DNA of 64,000 nt. It comes from Citrobacter amalonaticus Y19 (lineage in GTDB: Bacteria > Pseudomonadota > Gammaproteobacteria > Enterobacterales > Enterobacteriaceae). The notes beneath the pieces were generated by a model. The model had not been told where the DNA came from and did not search any database. It was given only the letters and a program-made list of their open reading frames with translations. Location: NCBI RefSeq assembly GCF_000981805.1, contig NZ_CP011132.1, positions 310,001 through 374,000 of the forward strand. The letters run 5' to 3'. Below are positions 9,331 through 20,200 of the stretch, piece after piece. Each line of letters begins with the position of its first letter. The first letter of the stretch is position 1. Both the position numbers and the translations under genes were made by a program.

Positions 9331-11217
9331 ATGTCTTTTAGCGAATTTTATCAGCGTTCCATTACGCAACCGGAGACGTTCTGGGCCGAGCAGGCGCGGC
9401 GCATCGACTGGCAGCAGCCGTTTACCCGCACGCTGGACCACAGCAATCCGCCGTTTGCTCGCTGGTTTTGCGGCGGCACGACGAATCTGTGTCATAACGC
9501 CATTGACCGCTGGCTGGCTAGTCAACCGGATGCGCTGGCGCTGGTCGCCGTCTCATCCGAGACCGAAGAGGAGCGCACCTTTACCTTCCGTCAGCTCTAT
9601 GACGAAGTGAACGTGGTGGCGTCGATGCTGCAATCGCTTGGCGTGCAGCGTGGCGATCGGGTGCTGGTTTACATGCCGATGATCGCGGAGGCGCATATCA
9701 CGCTGCTGGCCTGCGCGCGGATTGGCGCGATCCACTCGGTGGTGTTCGGCGGTTTTGCTTCGCATAGCGTGGCGGCGCGGATCGATGACGCGAAGCCGGT
9801 ACTGATTGTCTCCGCCGATGCGGGGGCGCGCGGCGGTAAAGTGTTGCCCTACAAAAAGCTGCTCGATGATGCGATCGATCAGGCGCAGCATCAGCCGAAA
9901 CAGGTGCTGTTGGTGGATCGGGGACTGGCGAAAATGGCGCGCGTTGCCGGTCGCGATCTCGATTTCGCCACTCTGCGCCAGCAGCATCTCGGCGCACGGG
10001 TGCCGGTGACGTGGCTGGAGTCCAACGAAACCTCCTGTATTCTCTATACCTCTGGCACCACCGGCAAACCCAAAGGCGTACAGCGAGACGTCGGTGGCTA
10101 TGCGGTGGCGCTGGCGACCTCAATGGACACTATTTTTGGCGGTAAAGCGGGCGGCGTGTTCTTCTGCGCGTCGGACATTGGTTGGGTTGTTGGACATTCT
10201 TATATTGTCTACGCGCCACTGTTAGCGGGAATGGCAACCATTGTGTATGAAGGGCTGCCGACGTATCCGGACTGCGGCGTGTGGTGGAAAATCGTCGAAA
10301 AATATCAGGTCAACCGGATGTTCTCAGCGCCGACCGCCATTCGCGTGCTGAAGAAGTTTCCAACCGCGCAGATCCGCAATCACGATCTCTCTTCACTGGA
10401 AGTGCTCTATCTGGCGGGTGAACCGCTGGATGAACCGACCGCAAGTTGGGTGACCGAAACGCTGGGTGTGCCGGTGGTCGATAACTACTGGCAGACCGAA
10501 TCCGGCTGGCCAATTATGGCGCTGGCCCGCGCGCTGGATGACCGACCGTCGCGCCTCGGCAGTCCCGGTGTGCCGATGTACGGCTATAACGTGCAGTTGC
10601 TCAATGAGGTAACCGGCGAACCCTGCGGCGCCAACGAAAAGGGGATGGTGGTCATCGAAGGGCCGCTGCCCCCGGGTTGTATTCAGACCATCTGGGGCGA
10701 CGACGCGCGGTTTGTGAATACCTACTGGTCGCTGTTCAATCGTCAGGTGTATGCCACGTTTGACTGGGGGATTCGCGACGCTGACGGCTACTACTTCATC
10801 CTTGGACGCACGGATGATGTGATTAACGTCGCCGGGCATCGACTGGGTACGCGGGAAATTGAGGAGAGCATCTCCAGCTATCCGAATGTGGCGGAAGTGG
10901 CGGTGGTGGGAGTGAAAGATGCGCTGAAAGGGCAGGTGGCGGTGGCGTTTGTCATTCCCAAACAGAGCGATAGCCTCGAGGACCCGGACGTGGCGCATTC
11001 GGAAGAGAAGGCGATTATGGCGCTGGTGGACAGTCAGATTGGCAACTTTGGACGTCCCGCCCACGTCTGGTTTGTCTCGCAGCTGCCGAAGACTCGATCT
11101 GGCAAGATGCTCCGCCGGACGATCCAGGCGATTTGTGAAGGTCGCGATCCGGGCGATCTCACCACCCTCGACGATCCGGCGGCGCTACAGCAAATTCGCC
11201 AGGCGATGGAGGAGTAA
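9331..11217 (+). CDS. prpE: PrpE, propionyl-CoA synthetase
   Basis: Activates propionate to propionyl-CoA through an adenylate intermediate. ANL superfamily, 628 residues. The phosphate loop YTSGTTGKPKG (about 237-247), adenine motif YWQTESGWP, hinge GRTDDVINVAGHRLG and C-terminal catalytic lysine PKTRSGKMLRR are all intact; that lysine is the usual target of reversible acetylation. An excellent ribosome site (CAGGAGAG) precedes the ATG. Last gene of prpBCDE. Confidence 0.97.
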   Translation: MSFSEFYQRSITQPETFWAEQARRIDWQQPFTRTLDHSNPPFARWFCGGTTNLCHNAIDRWLASQPDALALVAVSSETEEERTFTFRQLYDEVNVVASMLQSLGVQRGDRVLVYMPMIAEAHITLLACARIGAIHSVVFGGFASHSVAARIDDAKPVLIVSADAGARGGKVLPYKKLLDDAIDQAQHQPKQVLLVDRGLAKMARVAGRDLDFATLRQQHLGARVPVTWLESNETSCILYTSGTTGKPKGVQRDVGGYAVALATSMDTIFGGKAGGVFFCASDIGWVVGHSYIVYAPLLAGMATIVYEGLPTYPDCGVWWKIVEKYQVNRMFSAPTAIRVLKKFPTAQIRNHDLSSLEVLYLAGEPLDEPTASWVTETLGVPVVDNYWQTESGWPIMALARALDDRPSRLGSPGVPMYGYNVQLLNEVTGEPCGANEKGMVVIEGPLPPGCIQTIWGDDARFVNTYWSLFNRQVYATFDWGIRDADGYYFILGRTDDVINVAGHRLGTREIEESISSYPNVAEVAVVGVKDALKGQVAVAFVIPKQSDSLEDPDVAHSEEKAIMALVDSQIGNFGRPAHVWFVSQLPKTRSGKMLRRTIQAICEGRDPGDLTTLDDPAALQQIRQAMEE

Positions 11218-11317
11218 CCTGAGGGCCCGGTGGCGCTGTGCTGCCGGGCCAGAAGACTGACTCTGCATCGACGATATTGTTCTTCACCTCCGCCGGGCAG
11301 AGATTGAGCCGCGCCCG

Positions 11318-11551
11318 GTGATCAGCGATATTCTTACGCAGTTTGAGAAGGTCGTGGGTCAGTTTTCTGCGGGGAGCCAGATTTGCCCTGAGCTGTTAAA
11401 GATTGGCTGCGCAAAGTATCGCGAATTTAATCACGCAGCCGGTTACCGCGTTCTGTATTCCATCGAAGGAACGCACGTCACTGCCCATGCGATTCTGGCG
11501 CATCGGCAGGATGTGCAGCAACTGCTGTTCAAGCGGCTGATTATCGTGTAA
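11318..11551 (+). pseudogene. RelE/ParE-type toxin remnant, N-terminally truncated
   Basis: A 77-codon frame opening with GTG whose product resembles the C-terminal two thirds of RelE/ParE-superfamily toxins (YREFNHAAGYRVLYSIEG, then HAILAHRQDVQQLLFKRL). The similarity-bearing frame continues upstream for about 20 codons to a TGA near 11259 with no usable ATG. No antitoxin gene flanks it. It is wedged between prpE and the end of lacZ. I read it as a decayed toxin gene; a short active protein cannot be excluded. Confidence 0.55.
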
Positions 11552-11564
11552 TTCCCGAACCCCA

Positions 11565-11628
11565 GCGCCATCAGGCAACGCTATGGCGCCGTTGCCGGAT
11601 GGCGGCGTAAACGCCTTATCCGGCCTAC
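11565..11628. repeat. BIME between convergent toxin remnant and lacZ
   Basis: Two facing REP units (GCGCCATCAGGCAACGC and TGCCGGATGGCGGCG..CCTTATCCGGCCTAC) fill the short convergent gap, a typical BIME location. Confidence 0.8.
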
Positions 11629-11631
11629 AGG

Positions 11632-14600
11632 TCAAGCCGCACTCCAGCTTACGCGGTAGTGATAACGCCCGGCGCTGAGCTGATATTCCGGTGATACCGA
11701 CGGGCTCCAGGAGTCGTCGCCGCCGACGCCCATATGGAAACCATCAATATTCAGCCAGCTTCCGGCTTCCGGTTGCAGCAGGTGGCGGTGGCTGGTCGCC
11801 ATCAGTTGCTGCTGGCTGTAGCGACTGAGGTTGAACTGGAAGTCGCCACGCCAGACGTGCGCGCCGTACTTCAGTTCACGCGTGCCGCAGCGCAGGCCGT
11901 TTTCGCTCGGGAAGACATACGGCGTATACATCTCATCCAGTGACAAATCCCAACGGTCAAAACAGGCGGCAGACAGGCGGTCCGGGTAGTTTTCATGGGG
12001 ACCGAGCCCCAGCCAGTTCACCCGTTCTGCTACCTGCGCCAGTTGGCAGGTCAGGCCGATACGCGCCGGATGCGGTGTACCGCTGGCGACATCGACATCA
12101 ACGGTAATCTGCATTTCGCCGTGACCGTCGATGCGCCAGGTTTTACGGCTGATAAACAAGGTTTCGCCCTGATACTGCCAGGCGTGAACGGTGTCGATCA
12201 GTACCGCATCAGCAAGGGGGTTGGCATCGCACTGTAGCAATACCGCCTGGAGCTGATAATGCCCGGCGGCTTTCCAGCGCTCGACCCAGGCATGGGGGTC
12301 AATGCGGGTCGCCTCGCTGACGCCAATATCGTTATCCAGTGGCGCACGGGTGAATTGATCGCTTAGCGGCGACAAAAGCTGGGCGTCATCGCCAATCCAG
12401 TATTGCGTTAACGTGCCCTGCTGGCGGCAGAACGCCCAACGCTTTTTGTCGAGCGTCACGGTAAAGACCGTGTCACTGACGCTGAGTTGTGGTGCCGTGC
12501 TGGTTCGCGGTGAGCCGATGACATTCAGTTTTTCCTCCAGCGGCCACTGTTGCCAGGCGCTGACATGACCAGCGGGCGCCCACGCGGTTGCCTGTGGTTG
12601 TACCACGCGCACCGTTAGCCAGAGCTGGCCCGCGTTGTCGGGCTGCGCAATGTCCGGCAGGGTGATGACCTGTCGCCCCTGTGGAGCAATATCAAGCGTG
12701 ACTTCACCGGCAGCCATCGGGTTGCCTTCTTGTGCAATCGACCAGTGCAGGATCTCGTTATCGCTATGGCGAAACAGGTATTCGCTGGTGACCGCAATCT
12801 GGCGCTCAGCGCCCGGTAGCAATGTGAACTGGAAAAACTGCTGCGCGTGTTTCGCCTCAAACAGCGACGGATGCGCGGTGCGGTCAGCAAACACCAGACC
12901 GTTCATGCAGAACTGACGATCGTTAGGCGTATCGCCAAAGTCGCCACCGTACGCGGACCAGGGGTTGCCGTTGTCATCGTATTTAATCAACGACTGATCG
13001 ACCCAATCCCAGACGAAGCCGCCCTGCAAACGTGGATACTGGCGAAATGCCTGCCAGTATTTGGCGAATCCGCCCAGACTGTTGCCCATCGCGTGGGCAT
13101 ATTCGCACAAGATGAGCGGGCGCTGTTCGCCGGGCAGCGACAGCCATTTTTTGATTGACCACTTCGGCACTGCCGGGAACGGCTGATCCTGATCGACGCG
13201 CGCATACATAGGGCAAATGATATCCGTCGCCGTGGTGTCCGCGCCGCCGCCTTCATACTGCACTGGGCGTGACGGATCGTCTGATTTCAGCCAGCGGTAC
13301 AGCGCGTCATGGTTGGCACCGTGACCCGATTCATTCCCCAGCGACCAGATGATAATGCTCGGATGGTTGCGATCGCGCTGTACCATGCGCGTGACGCGCT
13401 GGCTCATGGCGGGCAGCCAGGTCGGATCGTCGCTCAGGCGATTCATCGGCACCATGCCGTGGGTCTCGATGCTGGCCTCATCCACCACGTACAGGCCATA
13501 GCGATCGCAGAGGGTGTACCACCGTGGATGGTTTGGATAGTGGGAGCAGCGCACGGCGTTAAAGTTGTTTTGTTTCATCAGCATGATGTCCTGCACCATC
13601 GTCTCTTCGTCCATCACCTGGCCGTTTTCAGGATGATGTTCATGACGATTGGCGCCGCGAATCAGCAGTGGCTTACCGTTCAACAACAGCAGGCCGTTTT
13701 CAATGCTGACCTGACGGAAGCCGACATCGCAGGCCTCGGCTTCAATGAGCGTGCCGTCCGCGGTATGGAGCTGTACGACCGCGCGATAAAGATGCGGTGT
13801 TTCGGCGCTCCACAGCGAAGGATGGCCGACATTCAGACGCAGCGTCATGCGATCGCCGTACGCACCGCGCTCATCAATAATCTCACTGCCGAAAGGGGCG
13901 GTGCTTTCGCCGGTCAACACGTCGCCATTCCACAGTTGAACGGTCACACGCAGGCTGTCGCGCCACTCACCGCGCATTCTGACCTCGGCGGCAAAGATTG
14001 CCCGGCTGAAATCTTCGTTGAGGTGGGTGGTGATGCGGAGATCGCTGATGTGGGTGGCGGGTTTGTTTAACAGAGAGACATCGCGGAAGATGCCGCTCAT
14101 TCGCCACATATCCTGATCTTCCAGATAGCTGCCGTCGCTCCAGCGCAGCACCATCACCGCCAGACGGTTCTCGCCGCTGACCAGATACTCGCTGAGATCA
14201 AATTCGGACGGCAGGCGACTGTCCTGACCGTAGCCCACCCAGCGCCCGTTGCACCAGAGATGAAAAGCGGAATTCACGCCATCAAGGATAATTCGCGTCT
14301 GCCCATCACAACGTTCGGCGTCGCTGACAGTGAATGTGAGCGAGTAACATCCTGTCGCGTTTTCATGAGGCACATACGGCGGATTCACCGGGATCGGATA
14401 GGTCACGTTGGTATAGATGGGCGCGTCATAGCCGTGCATCTGCCAGTTTGATGGCACGACGATCGTATCGGCATCATCCAGATCGCGCAGTCGCCAACTT
14501 TCCGGCACCGCTTCCGGCGAAGCGAACCAGTTGAATTTCCATGCGCCGTTGAGACTGCGAACACTGGATGAGGGATGGTTATCACGCGCCTCTGCACCAT

Positions 14601-14715
14601 CGCGCCAACTGGCAAAAGGAGGATGCGCCTCCAGGCGGTTAAACTGTGTGACGCCGGGATTTTCCCAGTCGCGGCGGGCCAGTACGGCGGCGAGGGAGTC
14701 CGTATTCAGAGGCAT
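11632..14715 (-). CDS. lacZ: LacZ, beta-galactosidase
   Basis: Glycoside hydrolase family 2 enzyme hydrolysing lactose and other beta-galactosides. It has 1027 residues (E. coli 1024). The N-terminus NTDSLAAVLARRDWENPGV matches the alpha-complementation region, and the acid/base and nucleophile motifs are present (WSLGNESGHG and LILCEYAHAMGNS). The gene stands alone: lacI, lacY and lacA are absent from the window, and the 100 bp upstream lack a recognisable lac operator. The gene upstream on the same strand is an AraC-type regulator, so control probably differs from the E. coli lac operon. Expression without a co-encoded permease implies galactosides enter by another carrier. Confidence 0.96.
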   Translation of the reverse strand: MPLNTDSLAAVLARRDWENPGVTQFNRLEAHPPFASWRDGAEARDNHPSSSVRSLNGAWKFNWFASPEAVPESWRLRDLDDADTIVVPSNWQMHGYDAPIYTNVTYPIPVNPPYVPHENATGCYSLTFTVSDAERCDGQTRIILDGVNSAFHLWCNGRWVGYGQDSRLPSEFDLSEYLVSGENRLAVMVLRWSDGSYLEDQDMWRMSGIFRDVSLLNKPATHISDLRITTHLNEDFSRAIFAAEVRMRGEWRDSLRVTVQLWNGDVLTGESTAPFGSEIIDERGAYGDRMTLRLNVGHPSLWSAETPHLYRAVVQLHTADGTLIEAEACDVGFRQVSIENGLLLLNGKPLLIRGANRHEHHPENGQVMDEETMVQDIMLMKQNNFNAVRCSHYPNHPRWYTLCDRYGLYVVDEASIETHGMVPMNRLSDDPTWLPAMSQRVTRMVQRDRNHPSIIIWSLGNESGHGANHDALYRWLKSDDPSRPVQYEGGGADTTATDIICPMYARVDQDQPFPAVPKWSIKKWLSLPGEQRPLILCEYAHAMGNSLGGFAKYWQAFRQYPRLQGGFVWDWVDQSLIKYDDNGNPWSAYGGDFGDTPNDRQFCMNGLVFADRTAHPSLFEAKHAQQFFQFTLLPGAERQIAVTSEYLFRHSDNEILHWSIAQEGNPMAAGEVTLDIAPQGRQVITLPDIAQPDNAGQLWLTVRVVQPQATAWAPAGHVSAWQQWPLEEKLNVIGSPRTSTAPQLSVSDTVFTVTLDKKRWAFCRQQGTLTQYWIGDDAQLLSPLSDQFTRAPLDNDIGVSEATRIDPHAWVERWKAAGHYQLQAVLLQCDANPLADAVLIDTVHAWQYQGETLFISRKTWRIDGHGEMQITVDVDVASGTPHPARIGLTCQLAQVAERVNWLGLGPHENYPDRLSAACFDRWDLSLDEMYTPYVFPSENGLRCGTRELKYGAHVWRGDFQFNLSRYSQQQLMATSHRHLLQPEAGSWLNIDGFHMGVGGDDSWSPSVSPEYQLSAGRYHYRVSWSAA

Positions 14716-14802
14716 GGCGGTATCCTGTTAAGCATATTGTTCGTTCGCAGGTTGCTGAAGATACGGTGCGCAGTGAAAGCCTGTAAAGATGAGAAAGAGG
14801 AA

Positions 14803-14818
14803 TGAGTGAAGTCACTCA
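14803..14818. promoter_or_regulatory. Inverted repeat upstream of lacZ
   Basis: A perfect 7-bp inverted repeat with a 2-base spacer (TGAGTGA AG TCACTCA) overlaps the stop codon of the AraC-type gene, about 90 bp upstream of the lacZ start. It could be an operator for lacZ. It lacks a T-run, so a terminator is less likely. The regulator that binds it is unknown. Confidence 0.4.
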
Positions 14819-15784
14819 CTCAGAATTTGCGTTCATACCGCCGCGAAAGGTTTTTCGCCATTCCGCCGGGCTGACGCCGTAACGGGACTTAAAATGCTGA
14901 CGCCAGGTCACCGGGGACAGAAAACCGACCTCCCCGGCGATGCGTTCGACGGGAAGGGGGGTGGATTCCAGCAGTTCCTGGCTGCGGCGCAGGCGTTCAT
15001 TGATAATCCACTCTGCAACGCTTGAGCCGGTGGCTTGCATAAAGTGACGGCTCAGGGTGCGGCGACTCATCATCACCCTTTTGGCCAGTGAATCCAGATC
15101 GTGCTGTTCGTGACTGTGCTGGCGCAGATAGTCCAGCAGGCCGTTAATTCGTTGATCCTGCGTATTTTTCGCCACCGGTTGGGCAATAAACTGCGCCTGA
15201 CCGCCCTCGCGATGCGGTGGCACAATCATCCGGCGCGCAATCTGATTCGCCACCGTGCTGCCAAACCGCTGGCGAATGAGATACAGACAGCAGTCGAGCG
15301 CGGCGGCGGTGCCTGCCGAAGTGATGATCCCGTCATCGTCGACGTACAGGGCGTTGATGTCCAGGTGCGCGTCGGGAAAACGCGCCTGAAAATCGGCTTC
15401 AAACTCCCAGTGGGTAGCGGCGCGTCTGCCGTCGAGCAGTCCTGCATAACCGAGTACAAATGCGCCGAGGCACAGCCCAACCACCTGCGCACCGTTTTGT
15501 CGGGCCTGAACCAGCGCATTGAGCAGCGACGGTGACGGGCGACGCGCGGTCGTTCCCCACCAGGGGACAATCACGATATCGGCAGCGGTCACCGCCTCCA
15601 GTCCCAGAGGGGCGGTGACGGAAAAGCCTTCCGCAGAGGTGATGACGCCTGGGACTTCAGCGCAAATCTGCACCTCAAAGCGTTTCTGCGCCGCGGCTTT
15701 TTCACTGAACATAATGCACGGCACCGAGAAGTGAAACGGACTGAAATCTTCAACGGCGACGATCGCGACGGTGACGGGGCGCAT
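14816..15784 (-). CDS. GlxA/FtrA-type AraC transcriptional regulator
   Basis: A 322-residue regulator. The N-terminal DJ-1/PfpI-like domain (about 1-190) includes a nucleophile-elbow-like LCLGAFVLGYAGLL. The C-terminal AraC double helix-turn-helix (about 215-315) contains VMMSRRTLSRHFMQATG and the signature GFLSPVTWRQHFKSRYGVSPAEWRKTF. This architecture is common in regulators of nitrogen and amine catabolism, but the effector is unknown. It follows the hydrolase gene by only 19 bp on the same strand, so the two are probably co-transcribed, and it lies directly upstream of lacZ. Confidence 0.85.
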   Translation of the reverse strand: MRPVTVAIVAVEDFSPFHFSVPCIMFSEKAAAQKRFEVQICAEVPGVITSAEGFSVTAPLGLEAVTAADIVIVPWWGTTARRPSPSLLNALVQARQNGAQVVGLCLGAFVLGYAGLLDGRRAATHWEFEADFQARFPDAHLDINALYVDDDGIITSAGTAAALDCCLYLIRQRFGSTVANQIARRMIVPPHREGGQAQFIAQPVAKNTQDQRINGLLDYLRQHSHEQHDLDSLAKRVMMSRRTLSRHFMQATGSSVAEWIINERLRRSQELLESTPLPVERIAGEVGFLSPVTWRQHFKSRYGVSPAEWRKTFRGGMNANSE

Positions 15785-15803
15785 ACCTTTCCTCGGCTGA
15801 GAG

Positions 15804-16580
15804 TTAGAACGTCAGGGTTTCCCCATCTTCCGGTACCCGGACAAATTCTGCAATCTGGTTATCGCGGACGTATTCCCTGAGCGCGGTACGCGTCAACAGG
15901 CAGTGGTTTAGCGCTTCCATGTGAATCGCCACAATCTGCGCATCGGGCAGAACAAAGTGGGTTTTCAGCACATCTTCTGCCCCCATGATGATGGCGCCAA
16001 AACCGATCACATGCGCAAACCCGGCGTTCAGTACCACCACATCCGGCTGGAACGTGACCATATTGGCTTCGACCTCATCGCGCCAGAGGGTATCACCGAC
16101 CAGATACAGCGTTTTTTCTTGCGGATGCTGAAAAACAACCCCGCAGGCATCGCCCATCCGTTCAGCCATGGCGGGAATGGCGTACAGCCGGTCGGAACCG
16201 TGCTGGCCACCCGTTTTACGCAGAGTGATCTCACCAAGCCGGGTATTGTCCGTCAGGAGGGTGAGTTGGCTAAAACCCTGCTCCCGCAGGGTTTGCGCGT
16301 CCTGTTCGTTTTGTACATAAATCGGCTTCTCTTTCGGCACCACCTTTGCGGCGACGTCGTCCCAGTGGTCCGCATGGAGATGGGTGACGATCAGCGCATC
16401 GGCCTGCAACAGGGTGTTGAGATCGCAGGGGAGTTCCACCGTCGGATTACGGATCCCGGCCCGCGCCGTGCCGGGAAAGCCGGGATACGCACCTTGCGGG
16501 GCGAGCATCGGATCGACGAGAAAGGTTTTTCCACCAAAGGTGATCAACTGGGTGGCGTTGCGGATATGGGTGATGTTCAT
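15804..16580 (-). CDS. MBL-fold metallo-hydrolase
   Basis: A 258-residue protein of the metallo-beta-lactamase superfamily. The metal motif HLHADHWD (about residue 68) and a later LVGDTLWRDEV are visible, and the fold resembles UlaG-like hydrolases. I start at the ATG at 16580 (MNITHIRNATQL), which has GGAG eight bases upstream; the open frame continues 32 codons further without family similarity. It probably forms a two-gene unit with the AraC-type regulator. Substrate unknown. Confidence 0.82.
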   Translation of the reverse strand: MNITHIRNATQLITFGGKTFLVDPMLAPQGAYPGFPGTARAGIRNPTVELPCDLNTLLQADALIVTHLHADHWDDVAAKVVPKEKPIYVQNEQDAQTLREQGFSQLTLLTDNTRLGEITLRKTGGQHGSDRLYAIPAMAERMGDACGVVFQHPQEKTLYLVGDTLWRDEVEANMVTFQPDVVVLNAGFAHVIGFGAIIMGAEDVLKTHFVLPDAQIVAIHMEALNHCLLTRTALREYVRDNQIAEFVRVPEDGETLTF

Positions 16581-17284
16581 GGTGATACTCCACGTAATGG
16601 GCCGTGGTGTCATCCTGGCGTGTTGACCAGAGTCTGAATAGGGGCAAATGGGCGAATAACGATGGGATTGGGCCAACAGGGTTAAGTCCTGCGATGAAGC
16701 AGGGGAGTGTCATATTGCTTTCCCATACCGGAGATATTTACCACACGATAGCCAGGAGAGGTTATATCTTCAGCCAGTAACATCAATGAGCGATTCCGGA
16801 AAAATTGGTGATATAAAAATCCGAACATCTTTTCTAAATTTCCCATCTTATTTAACGAACAACAGATGAAATAAAGAAATATAAGGATTTAAAGAGGTGC
16901 TGCTTTATATTGTCGTGTATGCGATGTAACGTCCTGTTTTTATCAAGGATTAAATTTGTCTTTTTGCTCTGATGATTATTGTCTCACTGATAATAGGGTT
17001 ATTTGTCTTCGCCTTATGTCATTGATTTTTCGTTGTTAAGAATGTGATGCGATAAAATATAAAGTTATTTAAGATTTTTTTGTCATTTTTTCGGCCATTT
17101 ACTCAATGATGGGGGAGTGGTAGTTTTCAAATACTATCTTTGCTACTCATTAAACGTTGAGCAAAATTCCATTATTTTAGTATTAACTGTTTTTATTACT
17201 CTTTAGTTTTTTCAGACTTGTTTATTATCTAAGTAACACGCTGAAATAAATTAAATGTTGTAGAAACTAACAAGGGAGTTATTT
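16581..17284. other. AT-rich divergent promoter region
   Basis: About 700 bp between the minus-strand hydrolase and the plus-strand autotransporter. It is strongly AT-rich from about 16800 onward, with long T- and A-rich tracts. The autotransporter has a ribosome site AAGGGAG eight bases before its ATG. I see no gene or structured repeat here; H-NS binding is likely by composition. Confidence 0.6.
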
Positions 17285-20200
17285 ATGCAACATTTTAATA
17301 AAAATAGAATAGCTTTATTGCTTGCATCAGTATTCATATCATCCGCACCAGCAACAGGTGCCACGATTTATGTTGATGGTTCATTTCCTTATACGGCGCA
17401 ATCCAACACGGGGACGCACGGGGTTAATGGCGGCAGTGAAGGCGCCGGGGCCGGGTATGTCTTATCACCGAACCTGGAATCGAGCGCGGCGGATAACAGC
17501 GTAAGCGTCGGTAGTGGCATCACAATAACCGGCGGTAATGGTGACGCGGGCGGCGACGGCGGCGACGGAATGTCCGGTAACAATGCAACCATCAGCAACA
17601 GCGGAAAGATTATTGGTGGTGAGGGTAGCTATGGCGTTAGCGGCATTGGTGCAGGCGGTGTGGGAATATCGGGTACTGACCTGTCGATAACCAATTCTCG
17701 TACCGGCTCCATCACCGGTGGCGAAGGGGATAGATATTCCGCTAGCGGTGCGGGTATCTCTGGTGACCGTCTCATGATAACCAACGATGGCGCGATTACC
17801 GGAGGCGATGGCAGTTTCGGATTTGATGGCAACGATGGTACGGGCGGCATTGGCGGCGCTGGAATATCAGGTACCGATCTGACAATTATTAATACGTACC
17901 GTATTACCGGTGGTGACGGTGATTTCAGTGGCGAGGGAGGCGATGCCATATCGGGTTCCGCGCTGACCATCACCAACAGCGGCGCTATTCTCGGCGGCGG
18001 AGGGGGATATGGCTACGATGGAGCTGAAGGTGGCAATGCCGGTGCCGGAATTACCGGCAGCAATATGGTCATTGACAATATTGCCCGTGGGTCAATTACG
18101 GGTGGCCGAGGCAATTCCGGAAGCTTAGGAGGCGATGCCATATCGGGTTCCGCTTTGACCATAACCAACGGCGGATCCATTGTCGGCGGCGAAGGAGGAT
18201 ATGGCTATGGAGCGCTCGGTGGCAATGCCGGGGCGGGAATATCGGGTACCGGTCTGAGAATCACCAACGGCGGATCCATTGTCGGTGGCGAAGGGGGGTT
18301 TAGCGGCGGAGGCAATGGCGGAAATGCTGGCGCTGGAATATCGGGTAGCGAGATCATCCTTGATAATTTAGCCGGAGGTTCTATTACCGGCGGTGAAGGC
18401 GGCAGTGGCGGTTCGAACGGCCTTGGCGGCGCCGGAATGCCAACCGCAGGCGGCACGGGAATACTTGGCGATAATCTGACCATCACCAACGGCGGTTCCA
18501 TCACCGGTGGCAAAGGCGCCTTTGCCGGCGGCGACACGACAAGCCCAGATGGTGCAGACGGCGGCACGGCGATATCCGGTCACAACCTGACCATCAGCAA
18601 TCTGGCTGGCGGCACCATCACTGGCGGAGAGGGCCATTATAGCGGCAGCAGAAATAATACGAACAGCAGCAGCGGCGGCAACGGCGGCGTCGGAATATTC
18701 GGTGACAGTCTGAGGATTAACAACAGCGGTTCTATCGTCGGGGGTAAAGGCAGTTACGGTAGCAACGGCGGCGCTGACGGTGCAGGTGGCGCAGCGATAT
18801 CCGGCAGTAATCTGGCGATCATTAATAACCACGCTATTACTGGCGGTGCGCCCTACCGGAGCGGTGGCGAAGCTGGCGCGGCTCTTAGTCTTACCGGCGG
18901 CAGCAATATGCTGACGCTGAATACCGGCTCGACTATCACCGGCGATATCCGGCTGGCCGACGGTGCGACAACGTTGCAGATTGTCAGTAATGATGCAACA
19001 AGCAGAGCTATCAACGGTAATCTGACGGTGGGTCAGGCGGCAAGCGTCACGCTGGCGGAACAACCGATTGAATTTTCCGGTAATGCGTCGTTTGCTGAAG
19101 GGGCGTCGCTCACCCTTGGCGAAGGCGTCAGCCTCAAGGCGGCGTCTCTCTCTGTTGGCGATAACGCGTCGCTTAATGCCAACATTACCCACTGGGATAT
19201 GCAGGACATTCTGCTGGTTGAAACCACGAACGGTATTACGGGCGCGTTTTCTTACAATAATGCCCTCGTCGCGGGCATGAGCCAACCGGACTTTGCCTAT
19301 ATCAACGCCGGTTCCCGGATAATTCAATACTCCCTGTACTGGAACGGTCTGGATGCCGATGCGCACGGGACGTTCACGCTTGATGAGGGCAGAACCTTCG
19401 ATCTCGGCGTCGCCCTGGCTGACAATACGGCGCACCTCAACCCGGCCTGGGATGGTAAAAGCCTGACCAAAGCGGGAGAAGGCACGCTGATACTGTCAGC
19501 GGAAAATACCTATACGGGCTCGACCCAAATCAGCGAAGGGATGCTGAAGACGACGACGGCGAATGCATTCGCCAATACCTCCGGCGTAACCGTCGGCGAG
19601 GAAGGGACGCTTAACCTTAACGGCAACAGTCAGACCGTCAACGCGTTGGATAACCGTGGAACCCTGCTGATTGATGATGATGGCGTTCCGCCTTCTTCTC
19701 CGCTCAGCGTTATGCTGACGGGCGATGTGACGAACAGTGGCAATATTATTCTCAACAACAGCGCAACCAGCGCCGGGAATACGCTGACCATCAATGGCGA
19801 CTATGTGGGTAACGGCGGCAACCTTTCGCTGGGCACCGTTCTCGGCGGCGACAGCAGCCTGACGGATAAGCTGGTGGTTACCGGCAACGCGACCGGCACG
19901 ACCTATGTGCAGGTTAACAATGAGAATGGCTCAGGGGCGTTGCTGCATGAAGGGATTAAAATCATTGAGACCGGCAGTTCTACGGCAGATGCATTTGTAC
20001 AACGAGGCCGTATCGTGGCGGGAAGCTATGAATATCACGTGAAGCAGGGTACGGCTTCCGGTAGTGACAGGAATAACTGGTATTTAACCAGTCTGACGGA
20101 CACTCCTGATCCTGACGATTCCTCTGATGTTGTCGATGACGATCGGCCTGAACCGGGTGATTCCTCTGATGTTGTCAACGACGATCGGCCTGCGCCAGGT

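Noticed and set aside
13309..14070. 253-codon plus-strand frame within lacZ
   Set aside because: Antisense shadow of a well-conserved enzyme gene.
18368..19435. 355-codon minus-strand frame inside the glycine-rich autotransporter
   Set aside because: It is antisense to a repetitive, GC-rich coding sequence that lacks stops by composition; no family similarity or start signal.
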